Made by a program: the position numbers and the translations under genes | Notes under the pieces: generated by a model | Told to the model about the DNA's origin: nothing | Databases searched by the model: none | Seen by the model: only the letters and a program-made list of their open reading frames with translations | NCBI RefSeq assembly: GCF_004519305.1 | Contig: NZ_SOZA01000035.1 | Coordinates: 1-53,413 of the forward strand | Reading direction: 5' to 3' | DNA length: 53,413 bases | Origin: Pseudomonas sp. RIT623 | Lineage (GTDB): Bacteria; Pseudomonadota; Gammaproteobacteria; Pseudomonadales; Pseudomonadaceae | Shown: one piece after another, positions 16,018 through 24,773 of the stretch | Position numbering within the stretch: the first letter of the stretch is position 1 | Layout: every line of letters starts with the position of its first letter

Positions 16018-17037
16018 TCAGTCGAACAGACCGAAGGTCATGTAGCTGAACCAGCTGCGGTCCTTCTCGGCTTCCTTAGGACCTTCCGGCAGGATCACGT
16101 CGCCGTTCTCGTCCTTGGGCAGCAGCTCTTGCGGGATCTCCGAACGGGCATCCTGGAACTGCTTGACTACGTCCTGGTTGGCGCGGGTCTCGCCTGGCGG
16201 CAGCGGAGTCTTGGTTTCGATCAGGCCCAGGGTGGCCTTGGACAGCCACGAACGGTTGCCGTTTTCGTCCACCTTGGTGACGAACTGGCCGTCGACCAGG
16301 CTCGGATGGTCCGGGTAGTTGAGTTGCAGGGTCTCGAGGCTGGTGGCGGCCAGTTCGTCCAGGTGCATGCGCTGGTACGACTCGACCATCACCGCCAGGC
16401 CGTCACCCACAGATGGGGTTTCCTGGAAGTTCTCCACCACGTAGCGGCCACGGTTGGCGGCGGCGACATAGGCTTCGCGGCTCAGGTAGTAGTTGGCCAC
16501 GTGGATCTCGTAGGCGGCCAGCAGGTTGCGCAGGTAGATCATGCGCTGCTTGGCGTCCGGCGAGTAACGGCTGTTGGGGAAGCGGCTGGTCAGCTGGGCG
16601 AACTCGTTGTACGAGTCGCGGGCGGCACCCGGGTCACGCTTGGTCATGTCCAGCGGCAGGAAGCGCGCCAGCAGGCCACGGTCCTGGTCGAACGAGGTCA
16701 GGCCCTTGAGGTAATAGGCGTAGTCGACGTTCGGGTGCTGCGGGTGCAGGCGGATGAAGCGCTCGGCAGCCGACTTGGCGGCCTCGGGCTCGGAGTTCTT
16801 GTAGTTGGCGTAGATCAGCTCGAGCTGCGCCTGGTCGGCGTAGCGGCCGAATGGGTAGCGCGACTCCAGGGCCTTGAGCTTGTTCACGGCGCTGGTGTAG
16901 CTGGAGTTGTCCAGGTCGGCCTGAGCTTGCTGATACAGCTCGGCTTCGCTGAGGTTCTCGTCAATGACTTCCTTGTTGGAGGAACAGGCCGCGGTGAGCC
17001 CGAGGATGGCGATCAGCAGCAGGTGTTTCACTTGCAT
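16018..17037 (-). CDS. bamD: Outer-membrane assembly lipoprotein BamD
   Basis: 339-aa lipoprotein of the BAM complex, which inserts beta-barrel proteins into the outer membrane. Signal peptide MQVKHLLLIAILGLTAACSS with the lipobox Cys at residue 18. TPR-like helices follow: YQQAQADLDNSSYTSAVNKL, ESRYPFGRYADQAQLELIYA, HPNVDYAYYLKGL and FPNSRYSPDAKQRM. The frame is open to 17199, but the start at 17037 places the signal peptide properly. The C-terminus is longer than the E. coli protein, as in other Pseudomonas. The two autotransporters in this window would need BAM. Confidence 0.95.
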   Translation of the reverse strand: MQVKHLLLIAILGLTAACSSNKEVIDENLSEAELYQQAQADLDNSSYTSAVNKLKALESRYPFGRYADQAQLELIYANYKNSEPEAAKSAAERFIRLHPQHPNVDYAYYLKGLTSFDQDRGLLARFLPLDMTKRDPGAARDSYNEFAQLTSRFPNSRYSPDAKQRMIYLRNLLAAYEIHVANYYLSREAYVAAANRGRYVVENFQETPSVGDGLAVMVESYQRMHLDELAATSLETLQLNYPDHPSLVDGQFVTKVDENGNRSWLSKATLGLIETKTPLPPGETRANQDVVKQFQDARSEIPQELLPKDENGDVILPEGPKEAEKDRSWFSYMTFGLFD

Positions 17038-17084
17038 GGCGGCTTGCGTCCCTTTGACGGCCGCTGTCTTGGGCGGTGCCGTCC

Positions 17085-17093
17085 TGTTATGAT
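17085..17093 (+). promoter_or_regulatory. Extended -10 promoter before rluD
   Basis: TGTTATGAT at 17085-17093 is an extended -10 box (TGnTATGAT) without a well-placed -35. A GC-rich hairpin (CCCCGGG CAA CCCCGGGG) follows in the leader. Likely drives rluD-pgeF. Confidence 0.5.
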
Positions 17094-17185
17094 GAGCACC
17101 CCCGGGCAACCCCGGGGCAAAAGAAGCCGTATTTAACCACAAGCGCGCAGCCGAAACCAAAGGCTGAACGCCCGTCGATTCGAGC

Positions 17186-18148
17186 ATGTCCGAGATCATT
17201 CAACTTAGCGCAGAGGTCCCGTCCGAACTGGGCGGCCAACGCCTCGACCAGGTCGCCGCCCAATTGTTCGCCGAGTACTCGCGTTCGCGCCTGTCCTCGT
17301 GGATCAAAGATGGCCGCCTGACCGTCGATGGCGCGGTGCTGCGACCGCGCGACACCGTCCACACCGGCTCCATCCTGGCCCTCGAGGCCGAGCAGGAGGC
17401 CCAGGGCGAATGGGTGGCTCAGGACATCGAGCTGGACATCGTCTATGAAGACGACCAGATCCTGGTGATCAACAAGCCGGCCGGCCTGGTGGTCCACCCG
17501 GCGGCTGGCCACCCCGATGGCACCCTGCTCAATGCCCTGCTGCACCATGTGCCGGACATCGTCAACGTACCGCGCGCCGGTATCGTGCACCGCCTGGACA
17601 AGGACACCACGGGCCTGATGGTGGTGGCCAAGACCCTGCAAGCGCAGACCAACCTGGTCGACCAGTTGCAGAAGCGCTCGGTCAGCCGCATCTACGAGTG
17701 CATCGTGGTCGGCGTGGTGATCGCCGGTGGCAAGATCGACGCCCCGATCGGCCGCCACGGCGGCGAGCGCCAGCGCATGGCGGTGACCGACGGCGGCAAG
17801 CCGGCGGTCAGCCACTATCGCGTGCTCAAGCGCTTCCGCTCGCACACCCATGTGCGGGTCAAGCTGGAAACTGGCCGTACCCACCAGATCCGCGTGCACA
17901 TGGCGCATGTCGGTTATCCGCTGGTCGGCGACCAGACCTACGGCGTGCGTTTCCGCATTCCGCCGGCGGCCAGCGTGGCCATGGTCGAGGCGGTGAAGAA
18001 CTTCCCGCGTCAGGCCCTGCATGCCCGCTTCCTGGCGCTGGACCACCCCACCACCGGCGAGCGCATGGAGTGGAAGTCGGAGCTGCCGGACGACTTCCGG
18101 TGGCTGCTGTCGCTGCTCGACCAGGACCGCGAGAGCTTTATCGGATGA
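17186..18148 (+). CDS. rluD: 23S rRNA pseudouridine synthase RluD
   Basis: 320-aa enzyme that makes pseudouridines in helix 69 of 23S rRNA (positions 1911, 1915 and 1917 in E. coli). An N-terminal S4 RNA-binding domain (RLDQVAAQLFAEYSRSRLSS) precedes the catalytic domain with HRLDKDTTGLMVVAKT, whose Asp is catalytic, and RTHQIRVHMAHVGYPLVGD. It is divergent from bamD, an arrangement conserved in gamma-proteobacteria. It overlaps pgeF by four bases. Confidence 0.95.
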   Translation: MSEIIQLSAEVPSELGGQRLDQVAAQLFAEYSRSRLSSWIKDGRLTVDGAVLRPRDTVHTGSILALEAEQEAQGEWVAQDIELDIVYEDDQILVINKPAGLVVHPAAGHPDGTLLNALLHHVPDIVNVPRAGIVHRLDKDTTGLMVVAKTLQAQTNLVDQLQKRSVSRIYECIVVGVVIAGGKIDAPIGRHGGERQRMAVTDGGKPAVSHYRVLKRFRSHTHVRVKLETGRTHQIRVHMAHVGYPLVGDQTYGVRFRIPPAASVAMVEAVKNFPRQALHARFLALDHPTTGERMEWKSELPDDFRWLLSLLDQDRESFIG

Positions 18149-18882
18149 ACGGTCTGACCCAGGCGCTGCTCTTTCCCGACTGGCCAGCCCCGGCCTCGGT
18201 ACGCGCCTGTGTCACCACCCGCCAGGGCGGCGTCAGCCTGCCGCCCTATGAAGCCTTCAATCTTGGCGACCATGTGGGCGACGACCCCACCGCGGTCGCC
18301 GAGAACCGTCGTCGCCTCAGCGCTGAATTCGCCATCCAGCCCGCCTGGCTCAAGCAGGTGCACGGGCTGGTGGTGGCCGATGCCGATCCCGCCGTGGTCG
18401 CCGAAGCCGATGCCAGCTGGACCGACCAGCCCGGTATAGCCTGCACCGTCATGACCGCCGATTGCCTGCCTGCCTTGTTCTGCGATCGCGCCGGTACTCG
18501 CGTGGCCGCCGCCCATGCTGGCTGGCGCGGGCTGGCCGGTGGCGTGCTGGAAGCCACCCTCGATCGCCTGGCCCTGCCACCTGAAGAAGTGCTGGTATGG
18601 CTGGGCCCGGCCATCGGGCCGCAGGCGTTCGAGGTGGGCACGGAAGTGCGCGATGCCTTTACCGCCGTGCATCCTGAGGCCGCCACTGCCTTTGTCGATG
18701 GCGCGCGCCCTGGCAAACTGATGGCCGATATCTACCAGCTGGCGCGGATTCGCCTGGCGGCGCGGGGTGTTACGGCTGTCTATGGCGGTGGCTTGTGCAC
18801 GGTCAGCGATCCACGCTTCTTCTCTTATCGCCGTACCCCGCAGGGTGGGCGCTTTGCTTCGTTGGTGTGGTTGCAGCCATAA
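18145..18882 (+). CDS. pgeF: PgeF/YfiH multicopper-oxidase-like (LACC1 family) protein
   Basis: 245-aa protein of the YfiH/LACC1 family. Motifs: TTRQGGVSLPPYEAFNLG, KQVHGLVV, TADCLPALFCD, AAAHAGWRGLAGG and WLGPAIGPQAFEVG; the His and Cys residues form the active-site zinc/copper ligands. Family members have been described as polyphenol oxidase, peptidoglycan-editing factor and purine nucleoside phosphorylase. It is translationally coupled to rluD, the normal neighbour. Confidence 0.9.
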   Translation: MNGLTQALLFPDWPAPASVRACVTTRQGGVSLPPYEAFNLGDHVGDDPTAVAENRRRLSAEFAIQPAWLKQVHGLVVADADPAVVAEADASWTDQPGIACTVMTADCLPALFCDRAGTRVAAAHAGWRGLAGGVLEATLDRLALPPEEVLVWLGPAIGPQAFEVGTEVRDAFTAVHPEAATAFVDGARPGKLMADIYQLARIRLAARGVTAVYGGGLCTVSDPRFFSYRRTPQGGRFASLVWLQP

Positions 18883-18890
18883 GGACGCCG

Positions 18891-18997
18891 GGGGCTGCTT
18901 TGCAGCCCTTTCGCGACACAAGGCCGCTCCTACAGGGGGAGTGCAATCCTCTGTAGGAGCAGCCTTGTGCCGCGAAAGGGGCGCAAAGCGCCCCCAG
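18891..18997. repeat. REP inverted pair
   Basis: Two copies of the GGAGCGGCC-family REP facing each other (about 18891-18936 and 18950-18997) after pgeF. Confidence 0.85.
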
Positions 18998-19036
18998 CCA
19001 TCCCCCCGCGTGCTGACCCCGGTCAATCCCGCTACG

Positions 19037-19064
19037 CTTGAATCTTCCAGAATCACCCTTATCT
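19037..19064 (+). promoter_or_regulatory. sigma-32 heat-shock promoter of clpB
   Basis: CTTGAA at 19037-19042, a 13-base spacer, then CCCTTATCT at 19056-19064, close to the sigma-32 consensus (CTTGAA / CCCCATnT). It lies about 80 bases before the clpB start, as expected for a heat-shock chaperone gene. Confidence 0.8.
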
Positions 19065-19141
19065 ATTGGTCATCTCAGGCAGGTTCATCATTACAGGTGC
19101 TGTCCATCGCTCCGCCTGCCCTTTAAAGGAAGGTATCCCCC

Positions 19142-21706
19142 ATGCGAATAGACCGACTGACCAGCAAGCTGCAACTCGCGTTATCCGATTCCCAATCCCT
19201 GGCCGTGGGCATGGACCACCCGGCCATCGAGCCCCTGCACCTGCTGCAGGCGCTGATCGACCAGCAGGGCGGCTCGATCAAGCCGCTGCTGATGCAGGTC
19301 GGCTTCGACGTCAACAGCCTGCGCAAGGCGCTGACCAAAGAGCTCGACCAGTTGCCGAAAATCCAGAACCCCACGGGCGATGTGAACATGTCCCAGGACC
19401 TGGCGCGCCTGCTCAACCAGGCCGACCGCCTGGCCCAGCAGAAGGGCGACCAGTTCATTTCCAGCGAACTGGTGCTGCTCGCTGCCATGGACGAGAACAG
19501 CAAGGTCGGCAAGTTGCTGCTCGGCCAGGGCGTGAGCAAGAAGGCCCTGGAAAACGCCATCAACAACCTGCGCGGCGGCGCGGCGGTGAACGACGCCAAC
19601 GCCGAGGAATCGCGCCAGGCCCTGGACAAGTACACCGTCGACCTCACCAAGCGCGCCGAGGAAGGCAAGCTCGACCCAGTGATCGGCCGTGACGACGAGA
19701 TCCGCCGCACCATCCAGGTGCTGCAACGCCGTACCAAGAACAACCCGGTATTGATCGGCGAGCCCGGCGTCGGCAAGACCGCCATCGCCGAGGGCCTGGC
19801 CCAGCGCATCATCAACGGCGAAGTGCCCGACGGCCTCAAGGGCAAGCGCCTGCTGGCGCTGGACATGGGCGCGCTGATCGCTGGCGCCAAGTACCGCGGC
19901 GAGTTCGAAGAGCGCCTCAAAGGCCTGCTCAACGAACTGAGCAAGCAGGAAGGCCAGATCATCCTGTTCATCGACGAGCTGCACACCATGGTCGGCGCCG
20001 GTAAAGGCGAGGGCGCCATGGACGCCGGCAACATGCTCAAGCCGGCCCTGGCCCGTGGCGAGCTGCACTGCGTCGGCGCCACCACGCTCAACGAGTACCG
20101 CCAGTTCATCGAGAAGGACGCAGCCCTCGAGCGCCGCTTCCAGAAGGTGCTGGTCGAGGAGCCGAGCGAGGAAGACACCATCGCCATCCTGCGCGGCCTG
20201 AAAGAACGCTACGAAGTGCACCACAAGGTGGCTATCACCGACGGCGCGATCATTGCCGCGGCCAAGCTCAGCCACCGCTATATCACCGACCGCCAGCTGC
20301 CGGACAAGGCCATCGACCTGATCGACGAAGCCGCCAGCCGCATCCGCATGGAGATCGACTCCAAGCCGGAGGTGCTCGACCGTCTCGACCGTCGCCTGAT
20401 CCAGCTGAAGGTGGAATCCCAGGCGCTGAAGAAGGAAGAAGACGAAGCGGCGAAGAAACGCCTGGAAAAACTGACCGAGGAAATCGAGCGCCTGGAGCGC
20501 GAGTACTCCGACCTCGAAGAAATCTGGGCCTCGGAAAAGGCCGAGGTACAAGGTTCGGCGCAGATCCAGCAAAAGATCGAGCAGGCCCGCCAGGAGCTGG
20601 AAGCCGCCCGCCGCAAGGGCGACCTCAGCCGCATGGCCGAGCTGCAGTACGGGGTGATCCCGGACCTGGAGCGCAGCCTGCAGATGGTCGACCAGCACGG
20701 CAAGACCGACAACCAGCTGTTGCGCAACAAGGTCACCGAGGAAGAGATTGCCGAAGTGGTGTCCAAGTGGACCGGTATTCCGGTGGCGAAGATGCTCGAA
20801 GGCGAGCGTGAGAAGCTGCTGAAGATGGAAAGCCTGCTGCACGAACGGGTGATCGGCCAGGACGAGGCGGTGACCGCCGTGGCCAACGCCGTACGCCGGT
20901 CCCGCGCCGGGCTGTCCGACCCGAACCGCCCGAGTGGTTCGTTCCTGTTCCTTGGGCCCACCGGGGTGGGCAAGACCGAGCTGTGCAAGGCGCTGGCCGA
21001 GTTCCTTTTCGACACCGAAGAGGCCATGGTGCGCATCGACATGTCCGAGTTCATGGAGAAACACTCCGTGGCGCGTCTGATCGGTGCCCCGCCAGGGTAT
21101 GTGGGCTATGAGGAGGGCGGCTACCTGACCGAGGCCGTGCGCCGCAAGCCGTACTCGGTGGTACTGCTCGACGAGGTGGAGAAAGCCCACCCGGATGTGT
21201 TCAACGTGCTGCTGCAGGTACTGGAAGATGGCCGCCTGACCGACAGCCACGGCCGTACCGTGGACTTCCGCAACACCGTGATCGTGATGACCTCCAACCT
21301 GGGCTCGGCGCAGATCCAGGAATTGGCCGGTGACCGCGAGGCACAGCGTGCGGCGGTGATGGACGCGGTGGGCGCGCACTTCCGTCCGGAGTTCATCAAC
21401 CGCATCGACGAAGTGGTGGTGTTCGAACCGCTGGGCCGCGAGCAGATCGCCGGTATCACCGAGATCCAGCTTGGCCGCCTGCGTGGTCGCCTGGCCGAGC
21501 GCGAGCTGTCGCTAAGCCTGAGCCCGGAGGCGTTGGACAAGCTGATCGCCGTCGGTTACGACCCGGTGTATGGCGCACGGCCATTGAAGCGGGCGATCCA
21601 GCGCTGGATCGAGAACCCGCTGGCGCAATTGATCCTCGGCGGGCAGTTCGTGCCTGGCGCGGCGATTACCGCACAAGTGGAAGGGGACGAGATCGTCTTT
21701 GCCTGA
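19142..21706 (+). CDS. clpB: ATP-dependent disaggregase ClpB
   Basis: 854-aa Hsp100 AAA+ chaperone that resolves protein aggregates with DnaK. An N-terminal Clp repeat domain (MRIDRLTSKLQLALSDSQSL), the first Walker A GEPGVGKTAIAEG (about residue 206) and Walker B ILFIDELHTM, the middle coiled-coil propeller (about 405-525), then the second Walker A GPTGVGKTELCKAL (about 605) and VVLLDEVEKAH are all present. AAGGAAGG precedes the ATG. Full length. Controlled by the sigma-32 promoter at 19037. Confidence 0.97.
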   Translation: MRIDRLTSKLQLALSDSQSLAVGMDHPAIEPLHLLQALIDQQGGSIKPLLMQVGFDVNSLRKALTKELDQLPKIQNPTGDVNMSQDLARLLNQADRLAQQKGDQFISSELVLLAAMDENSKVGKLLLGQGVSKKALENAINNLRGGAAVNDANAEESRQALDKYTVDLTKRAEEGKLDPVIGRDDEIRRTIQVLQRRTKNNPVLIGEPGVGKTAIAEGLAQRIINGEVPDGLKGKRLLALDMGALIAGAKYRGEFEERLKGLLNELSKQEGQIILFIDELHTMVGAGKGEGAMDAGNMLKPALARGELHCVGATTLNEYRQFIEKDAALERRFQKVLVEEPSEEDTIAILRGLKERYEVHHKVAITDGAIIAAAKLSHRYITDRQLPDKAIDLIDEAASRIRMEIDSKPEVLDRLDRRLIQLKVESQALKKEEDEAAKKRLEKLTEEIERLEREYSDLEEIWASEKAEVQGSAQIQQKIEQARQELEAARRKGDLSRMAELQYGVIPDLERSLQMVDQHGKTDNQLLRNKVTEEEIAEVVSKWTGIPVAKMLEGEREKLLKMESLLHERVIGQDEAVTAVANAVRRSRAGLSDPNRPSGSFLFLGPTGVGKTELCKALAEFLFDTEEAMVRIDMSEFMEKHSVARLIGAPPGYVGYEEGGYLTEAVRRKPYSVVLLDEVEKAHPDVFNVLLQVLEDGRLTDSHGRTVDFRNTVIVMTSNLGSAQIQELAGDREAQRAAVMDAVGAHFRPEFINRIDEVVVFEPLGREQIAGITEIQLGRLRGRLAERELSLSLSPEALDKLIAVGYDPVYGARPLKRAIQRWIENPLAQLILGGQFVPGAAITAQVEGDEIVFA

Positions 21707-21712
21707 AAAAGC

Positions 21713-21777
21713 ATCGCCGGCAAGCCGGCTCCCACAGGTGTTATGCCTTCCCTGTAGGAGCCGGCTTGCCGGCGATA
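21713..21777. repeat. REP inverted pair (GGAGCCGGC family)
   Basis: ATCGCCGGCAAGCCGGCTCC and its inverted partner, separated by about 20 bases, immediately after the clpB stop. The rest of 21778-22083 holds the promoters listed separately and an inverted repeat AACTTAC/GTAAGTT at 21926-21945. Confidence 0.85.
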
Positions 21778-21841
21778 GGGCCCTCAAACCCCTGATTTTC
21801 CAGCTTCAGCCATAACTCGCTGAAAATTTTGAAAAAAGTGC

Positions 21842-21870
21842 TTGCACAAAAATCAGAGTGCCCCTAATAT
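21842..21870 (+). promoter_or_regulatory. Distal sigma-70 promoter of the tRNA cluster
   Basis: -35 TTGCAC (21842-21847), 17-base spacer, -10 TAATAT (21865-21870). It lies about 210 bases before tRNA-Asn and points the right way. Confidence 0.55.
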
Positions 21871-21961
21871 TCGCCCCGCTGTCAGGCACTGAGCAGATCG
21901 CCAGCAACACCGACGATCTGAAAATAACTTACAAATCAGTAAGTTGAACGAAAAAAAGTGG

Positions 21962-21989
21962 TTGACAAGCAAAACGAAGAATGTAGAAT
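21962..21989 (+). promoter_or_regulatory. Proximal sigma-70 promoter of the tRNA cluster
   Basis: Perfect -35 TTGACA (21962-21967), 16-base spacer, -10 TAGAAT (21984-21989), followed by a GC-rich discriminator (AGCCGGCC). The leader carries a CGAAGC...GCTTCG hairpin before tRNA-Asn. Confidence 0.75.
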
Positions 21990-22083
21990 AGCCGGCCTCA
22001 GCAGCGACAACGCGAAAGCGGATAGCCAAAGAGATCGAAGCTAACACAGGCTTCGAAGCAGTAAAGATGTACCGAAGTTCAGT

Positions 22084-22159
22084 TCCGCGATAGCTCAGTC
22101 GGTAGAGCAAATGACTGTTAATCATTGGGTCCCTGGTTCGAGTCCAGGTCGCGGAGCCA
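22084..22159 (+). tRNA. tRNA-Asn (GTT)
   Basis: 76-nt cloverleaf with acceptor TCCGCGA/TCGCGGA, D-arm TAGCTCAGTCGGTAGAGCA, anticodon loop CTGTTAA giving GTT, T-arm GGTTCGAGTCC and an encoded CCA. Confidence 0.97.
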
Positions 22160-22163
22160 ATCT

Positions 22164-22240
22164 CGGGGTGTAGCGCAGTCCGGTAGCGCGCCTGCTTTGG
22201 GAGCAGGATGTCAGGAGTTCGAATCCCCTCACCCCGACCA
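22164..22240 (+). tRNA. tRNA-Pro (TGG)
   Basis: 77-nt cloverleaf: acceptor CGGGGTG/CACCCCG, anticodon stem CCTGC/GCAGG around TTTGGGA (anticodon TGG), T-arm AGTTCGAATCC, encoded CCA. Confidence 0.97.
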
Positions 22241-22246
22241 TTTTCC

Positions 22247-22322
22247 GGGTCGTTAGCTCAGTTGGTAGAGCAGTTGGCTTTTAACCAATTGGTCGTAGGT
22301 TCGAATCCTACACGACCCACCA
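22247..22322 (+). tRNA. tRNA-Lys (TTT)
   Basis: 76-nt cloverleaf: acceptor GGGTCGT/ACGACCC, anticodon loop CTTTTAA (anticodon TTT), T-arm GGTTCGAATCC, encoded CCA. Confidence 0.97.
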
Positions 22323-22325
22323 TGT

Positions 22326-22361
22326 AAAAAGGGCATCTCGACTGAGATGCCCTTTTTCTTT
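22326..22361 (+). terminator. Rho-independent terminator of the tRNA cluster
   Basis: 14-bp perfect stem (22326-22339 with 22344-22357), loop GACT, then a T-rich tail. It begins four bases after tRNA-Lys. Confidence 0.92.
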
Positions 22362-22425
22362 TGCCCGCGATTTATATCCCCGCCCTTTGCTACCCTGTGG
22401 CCTTTGCCCGCAGGAGCGCCCGCGC

Positions 22426-22962
22426 ATGCCACTCAAAGCCAGTGTTTTCATCGCCACCAGCCTGGATGGCTACATCGCCCGTGAAGATGGCGGCCTCGAT
22501 TGGTTGATGGGCGCCACCCAGTCCGCTGACGACCATGGTTATGCCGGGTTCATGGCGGGCGTCGATACGTTGGTGATGGGGCGCGGTACCTTCGACAAGG
22601 TCATGACCTTTGGCGAGTGGCCATACCCTGATACGCGAGTGGTGGTGCTCAGCAGTACCCTCGAGGCGCTGCCCAGGGGCGTGTCAGAGCGCGTCGAGCT
22701 GCACCCGGGGCCGATCCCGGCGTTGCTCGAGCACCTGCAGGCCACGGGCGCGAAGAGCCTGTACCTGGATGGCGGCAAGCTGATTCAGGGGTTCTTGCGC
22801 GAGGGGCTGGTGGATGAACTGACCATCACCCGCATCCCCGTGCTGCTGGGGCAGGGGATACCGTTGTTCGGCGGGTTGGCGAAGGATGTGCTGTTGCAGC
22901 ACATGAGGACGACCAGTTACGAGAGCGGGTTTGTGCAGAGCACGTATCGCATCGTTCGTTAA
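22426..22962 (+). CDS. Dihydrofolate reductase-like (RibD C-terminal domain) protein
   Basis: 178-aa protein of the RibD_C/DHFR fold. VFIATSLDGYIAREDGGLDW is the typical N-terminus; GVDTLVMGRGTFDKVMTF binds NADPH in relatives, and SLYLDGGKLIQGFL and ELTITRIPVLLGQGIPLF complete the fold. Such proteins reduce pteridine- or riboflavin-like substrates, but the substrate of this subgroup is unknown. AGGAG at 22412-22416 precedes the ATG. It is a stand-alone gene between the tRNA terminator and a REP cluster. Confidence 0.85.
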   Translation: MPLKASVFIATSLDGYIAREDGGLDWLMGATQSADDHGYAGFMAGVDTLVMGRGTFDKVMTFGEWPYPDTRVVVLSSTLEALPRGVSERVELHPGPIPALLEHLQATGAKSLYLDGGKLIQGFLREGLVDELTITRIPVLLGQGIPLFGGLAKDVLLQHMRTTSYESGFVQSTYRIVR

Positions 22963-22977
22963 AGCATTGCAGCCAAT

Positions 22978-23083
22978 CTGTAGGAGCCAGCCCTGCTGGT
23001 GAACCAGGCACCGCGGAGTTCGCCGGCAAGCTGGCTCCTACAGAAGTGTCGCCCGTAGGAGCCGGCTTGCCGGCGAACCGCGT
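22978..23083. repeat. REP cluster (three GGAGCCGGC-family copies)
   Basis: Three related copies at about 22978-23007, 23018-23043 and 23055-23083, the first degenerate (GGAGCCAGCCCTGCTGG), between the convergent 22426 gene and ndh. Confidence 0.8.
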
Positions 23084-23087
23084 CAGG

Positions 23088-24383
23088 TCAGTGCAGCTTC
23101 AGGCGCGGCTCGGTCCCCCGGCCAATCTTGCTACCCAGCATCATCATCGCCGTGCGGAAGAACCCATACAGCGCCATCTGGTGCATGCGGTACAGCGACA
23201 CATAGAACATCCGCGCCAGCCAGCCCTCCAGCTTGACGCTGCCCATCAGGTTACCCATCAGGTTGCCGACCGCCGAGAAGCGCGACAGCGACACCAGCGA
23301 GCCATAGTCCTTGTATTCGTAGGTCGGCAGCGCCTTGTTCTCCAGGCGCGCCTTCAGGCTCTTGGCCAGCAGCGAGGCCTGCTGGTGCGCGGCCTGGGCC
23401 CGTGGCGGCACATTGCGGTCGGTGCCCGGTTGCGGGCAGGCGGCGCAGTCGCCGAAGGCGAAGATGTTGTCGTCCAGGGTGGTCTGCAGGGTCGGGCGCA
23501 CCACCAGTTGGTTGATGCGGTTGGTCTCCAGGCCGTCGATGTCCTTGAGGAAGCCCGGCGCGCGAATGCCCGCCGCCCAGACCTTCAAGCTGGCCTGGAT
23601 AACCTCGCCCGAAGCGGTCTTCAGGCCATCCTCGGTCACTTCACTGACCGCGGCGTTGGTCAGCACCGTCACCCCGAGTTTTTCCAGGGTCTTGTGCACC
23701 GGCACGCTGATGCGCTCCGGCAGCGCTGGCAACACCCGTGGGCCGGCCTCGATGATGGTGATGTGCATGTCTTTCGGCTGGATCTTGTCCAGGCCATAGG
23801 CTGCCAGCTCATGGGCCGCGTTGTGCAGCTCGGCCGCCAGCTCCACGCCGGTGGCGCCGGCACCGACGATGGCCACGCTGATCTGCTCGCTGGCCACGTC
23901 GCCCGCATGGGCGCGCAGGTAGTGGTTGAGCAGTTGCTGGTGGAAGCGCTCGGCCTGCTTGCGGCTGTCGAGGAACAGGCAATGTTGCGCCGCGCCCAGG
24001 GTGCCGAAGTCGTTGGTGTTGCTGCCCACGGCGATCACCAGGGTGTCGTAGCCGATGGTGCGCGCAGGCAACAGCTCACGGCCCTCGTCGTCGAGGGTCG
24101 CGGCCAGCTGGATCAGTTTGCTTTCGCGGTCCAGGCCGCTCATGCGCCCCATCTGGAAGTTGAAGTGGTTCCACTTGGCCTGCGCCACGTAGTTCAGTTC
24201 GTCTTCCGAGGAGTTCAGCGAGCCGGCCGCCACTTCGTGCAGCAGTGGCTTCCAGATGTGCGTCAGGTTGGCATCAACCAGGGTGATCTCGGCCTGTTTG
24301 CGCTTGCCCAGGCTTTTACCCAGGCGGGTCGCCAGTTCCAGGCCGCCGGCGCCGCCGCCGACAATCACGATGCGATGAGTCAT
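23088..24383 (-). CDS. ndh: Type II NADH:quinone oxidoreductase
   Basis: 431-aa single-subunit NADH dehydrogenase that passes electrons to quinone without pumping protons. The FAD motif is at the N-terminus (RIVIVGGGAGGLELATRLG), the NADH Rossmann motif at about 168 (VAIVGAGATGVELAAEL), and a second FAD contact is IFAFGDCAACP. The C-terminal region MARMFYVSLYRMHQMAL is the membrane-associating helix typical of NDH-2. It is followed upstream on the same strand by the DUF3094 gene. Confidence 0.94.
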   Translation of the reverse strand: MTHRIVIVGGGAGGLELATRLGKSLGKRKQAEITLVDANLTHIWKPLLHEVAAGSLNSSEDELNYVAQAKWNHFNFQMGRMSGLDRESKLIQLAATLDDEGRELLPARTIGYDTLVIAVGSNTNDFGTLGAAQHCLFLDSRKQAERFHQQLLNHYLRAHAGDVASEQISVAIVGAGATGVELAAELHNAAHELAAYGLDKIQPKDMHITIIEAGPRVLPALPERISVPVHKTLEKLGVTVLTNAAVSEVTEDGLKTASGEVIQASLKVWAAGIRAPGFLKDIDGLETNRINQLVVRPTLQTTLDDNIFAFGDCAACPQPGTDRNVPPRAQAAHQQASLLAKSLKARLENKALPTYEYKDYGSLVSLSRFSAVGNLMGNLMGSVKLEGWLARMFYVSLYRMHQMALYGFFRTAMMMLGSKIGRGTEPRLKLH

Positions 24384-24467
24384 GGGGATATCTCACAAGT
24401 TTTACGGAATTCGTGGACACAAGGTCCGGCCGCATTCGGCATGAGGGGCGGGCGAGCGCAAGGCAGC

Positions 24468-24641
24468 TCATAGCACCAGTCCACTCAGCAGGCGGCTCAA
24501 CAGGCCCAGACCGATGGTCACGGCCACCACCAGCAACAGGAGCAGCCATGGCCGGAAGGGCCGGCGCTCGACTTGATGCTGGGGGGCGCTCAGATACTCA
24601 TCGACGCGACGCTGATCTTCAGGATTCAGGCGGCTGGTCAT
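24468..24641 (-). CDS. DUF3094-family small membrane protein
   Basis: 57-aa protein: a hydrophilic N-terminus (MTSRLNPEDQRRVDEYLSAP) and one C-terminal membrane helix (PWLLLLLVVAVTIGLGLLS). It fits the DUF3094 family, which I remember as a regular neighbour of ndh in Pseudomonas. The frame is open to 24704, but the start at 24641 matches the family. Role unknown; the position suggests a link to NDH-2. Confidence 0.8.
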   Translation of the reverse strand: MTSRLNPEDQRRVDEYLSAPQHQVERRPFRPWLLLLLVVAVTIGLGLLSRLLSGLVL

Positions 24642-24773
24642 GCTGGGCCTCGTCAGATAGACGTTCGTGACTGCGTGTACGCCACAGCGTTCACGCAAAC
24701 GCATGGGTCGAATGATAATGCTTTCTATCCCCGGCGCCGAGTGTACGTGATCGCAAAGACACCCGGCACTGGA

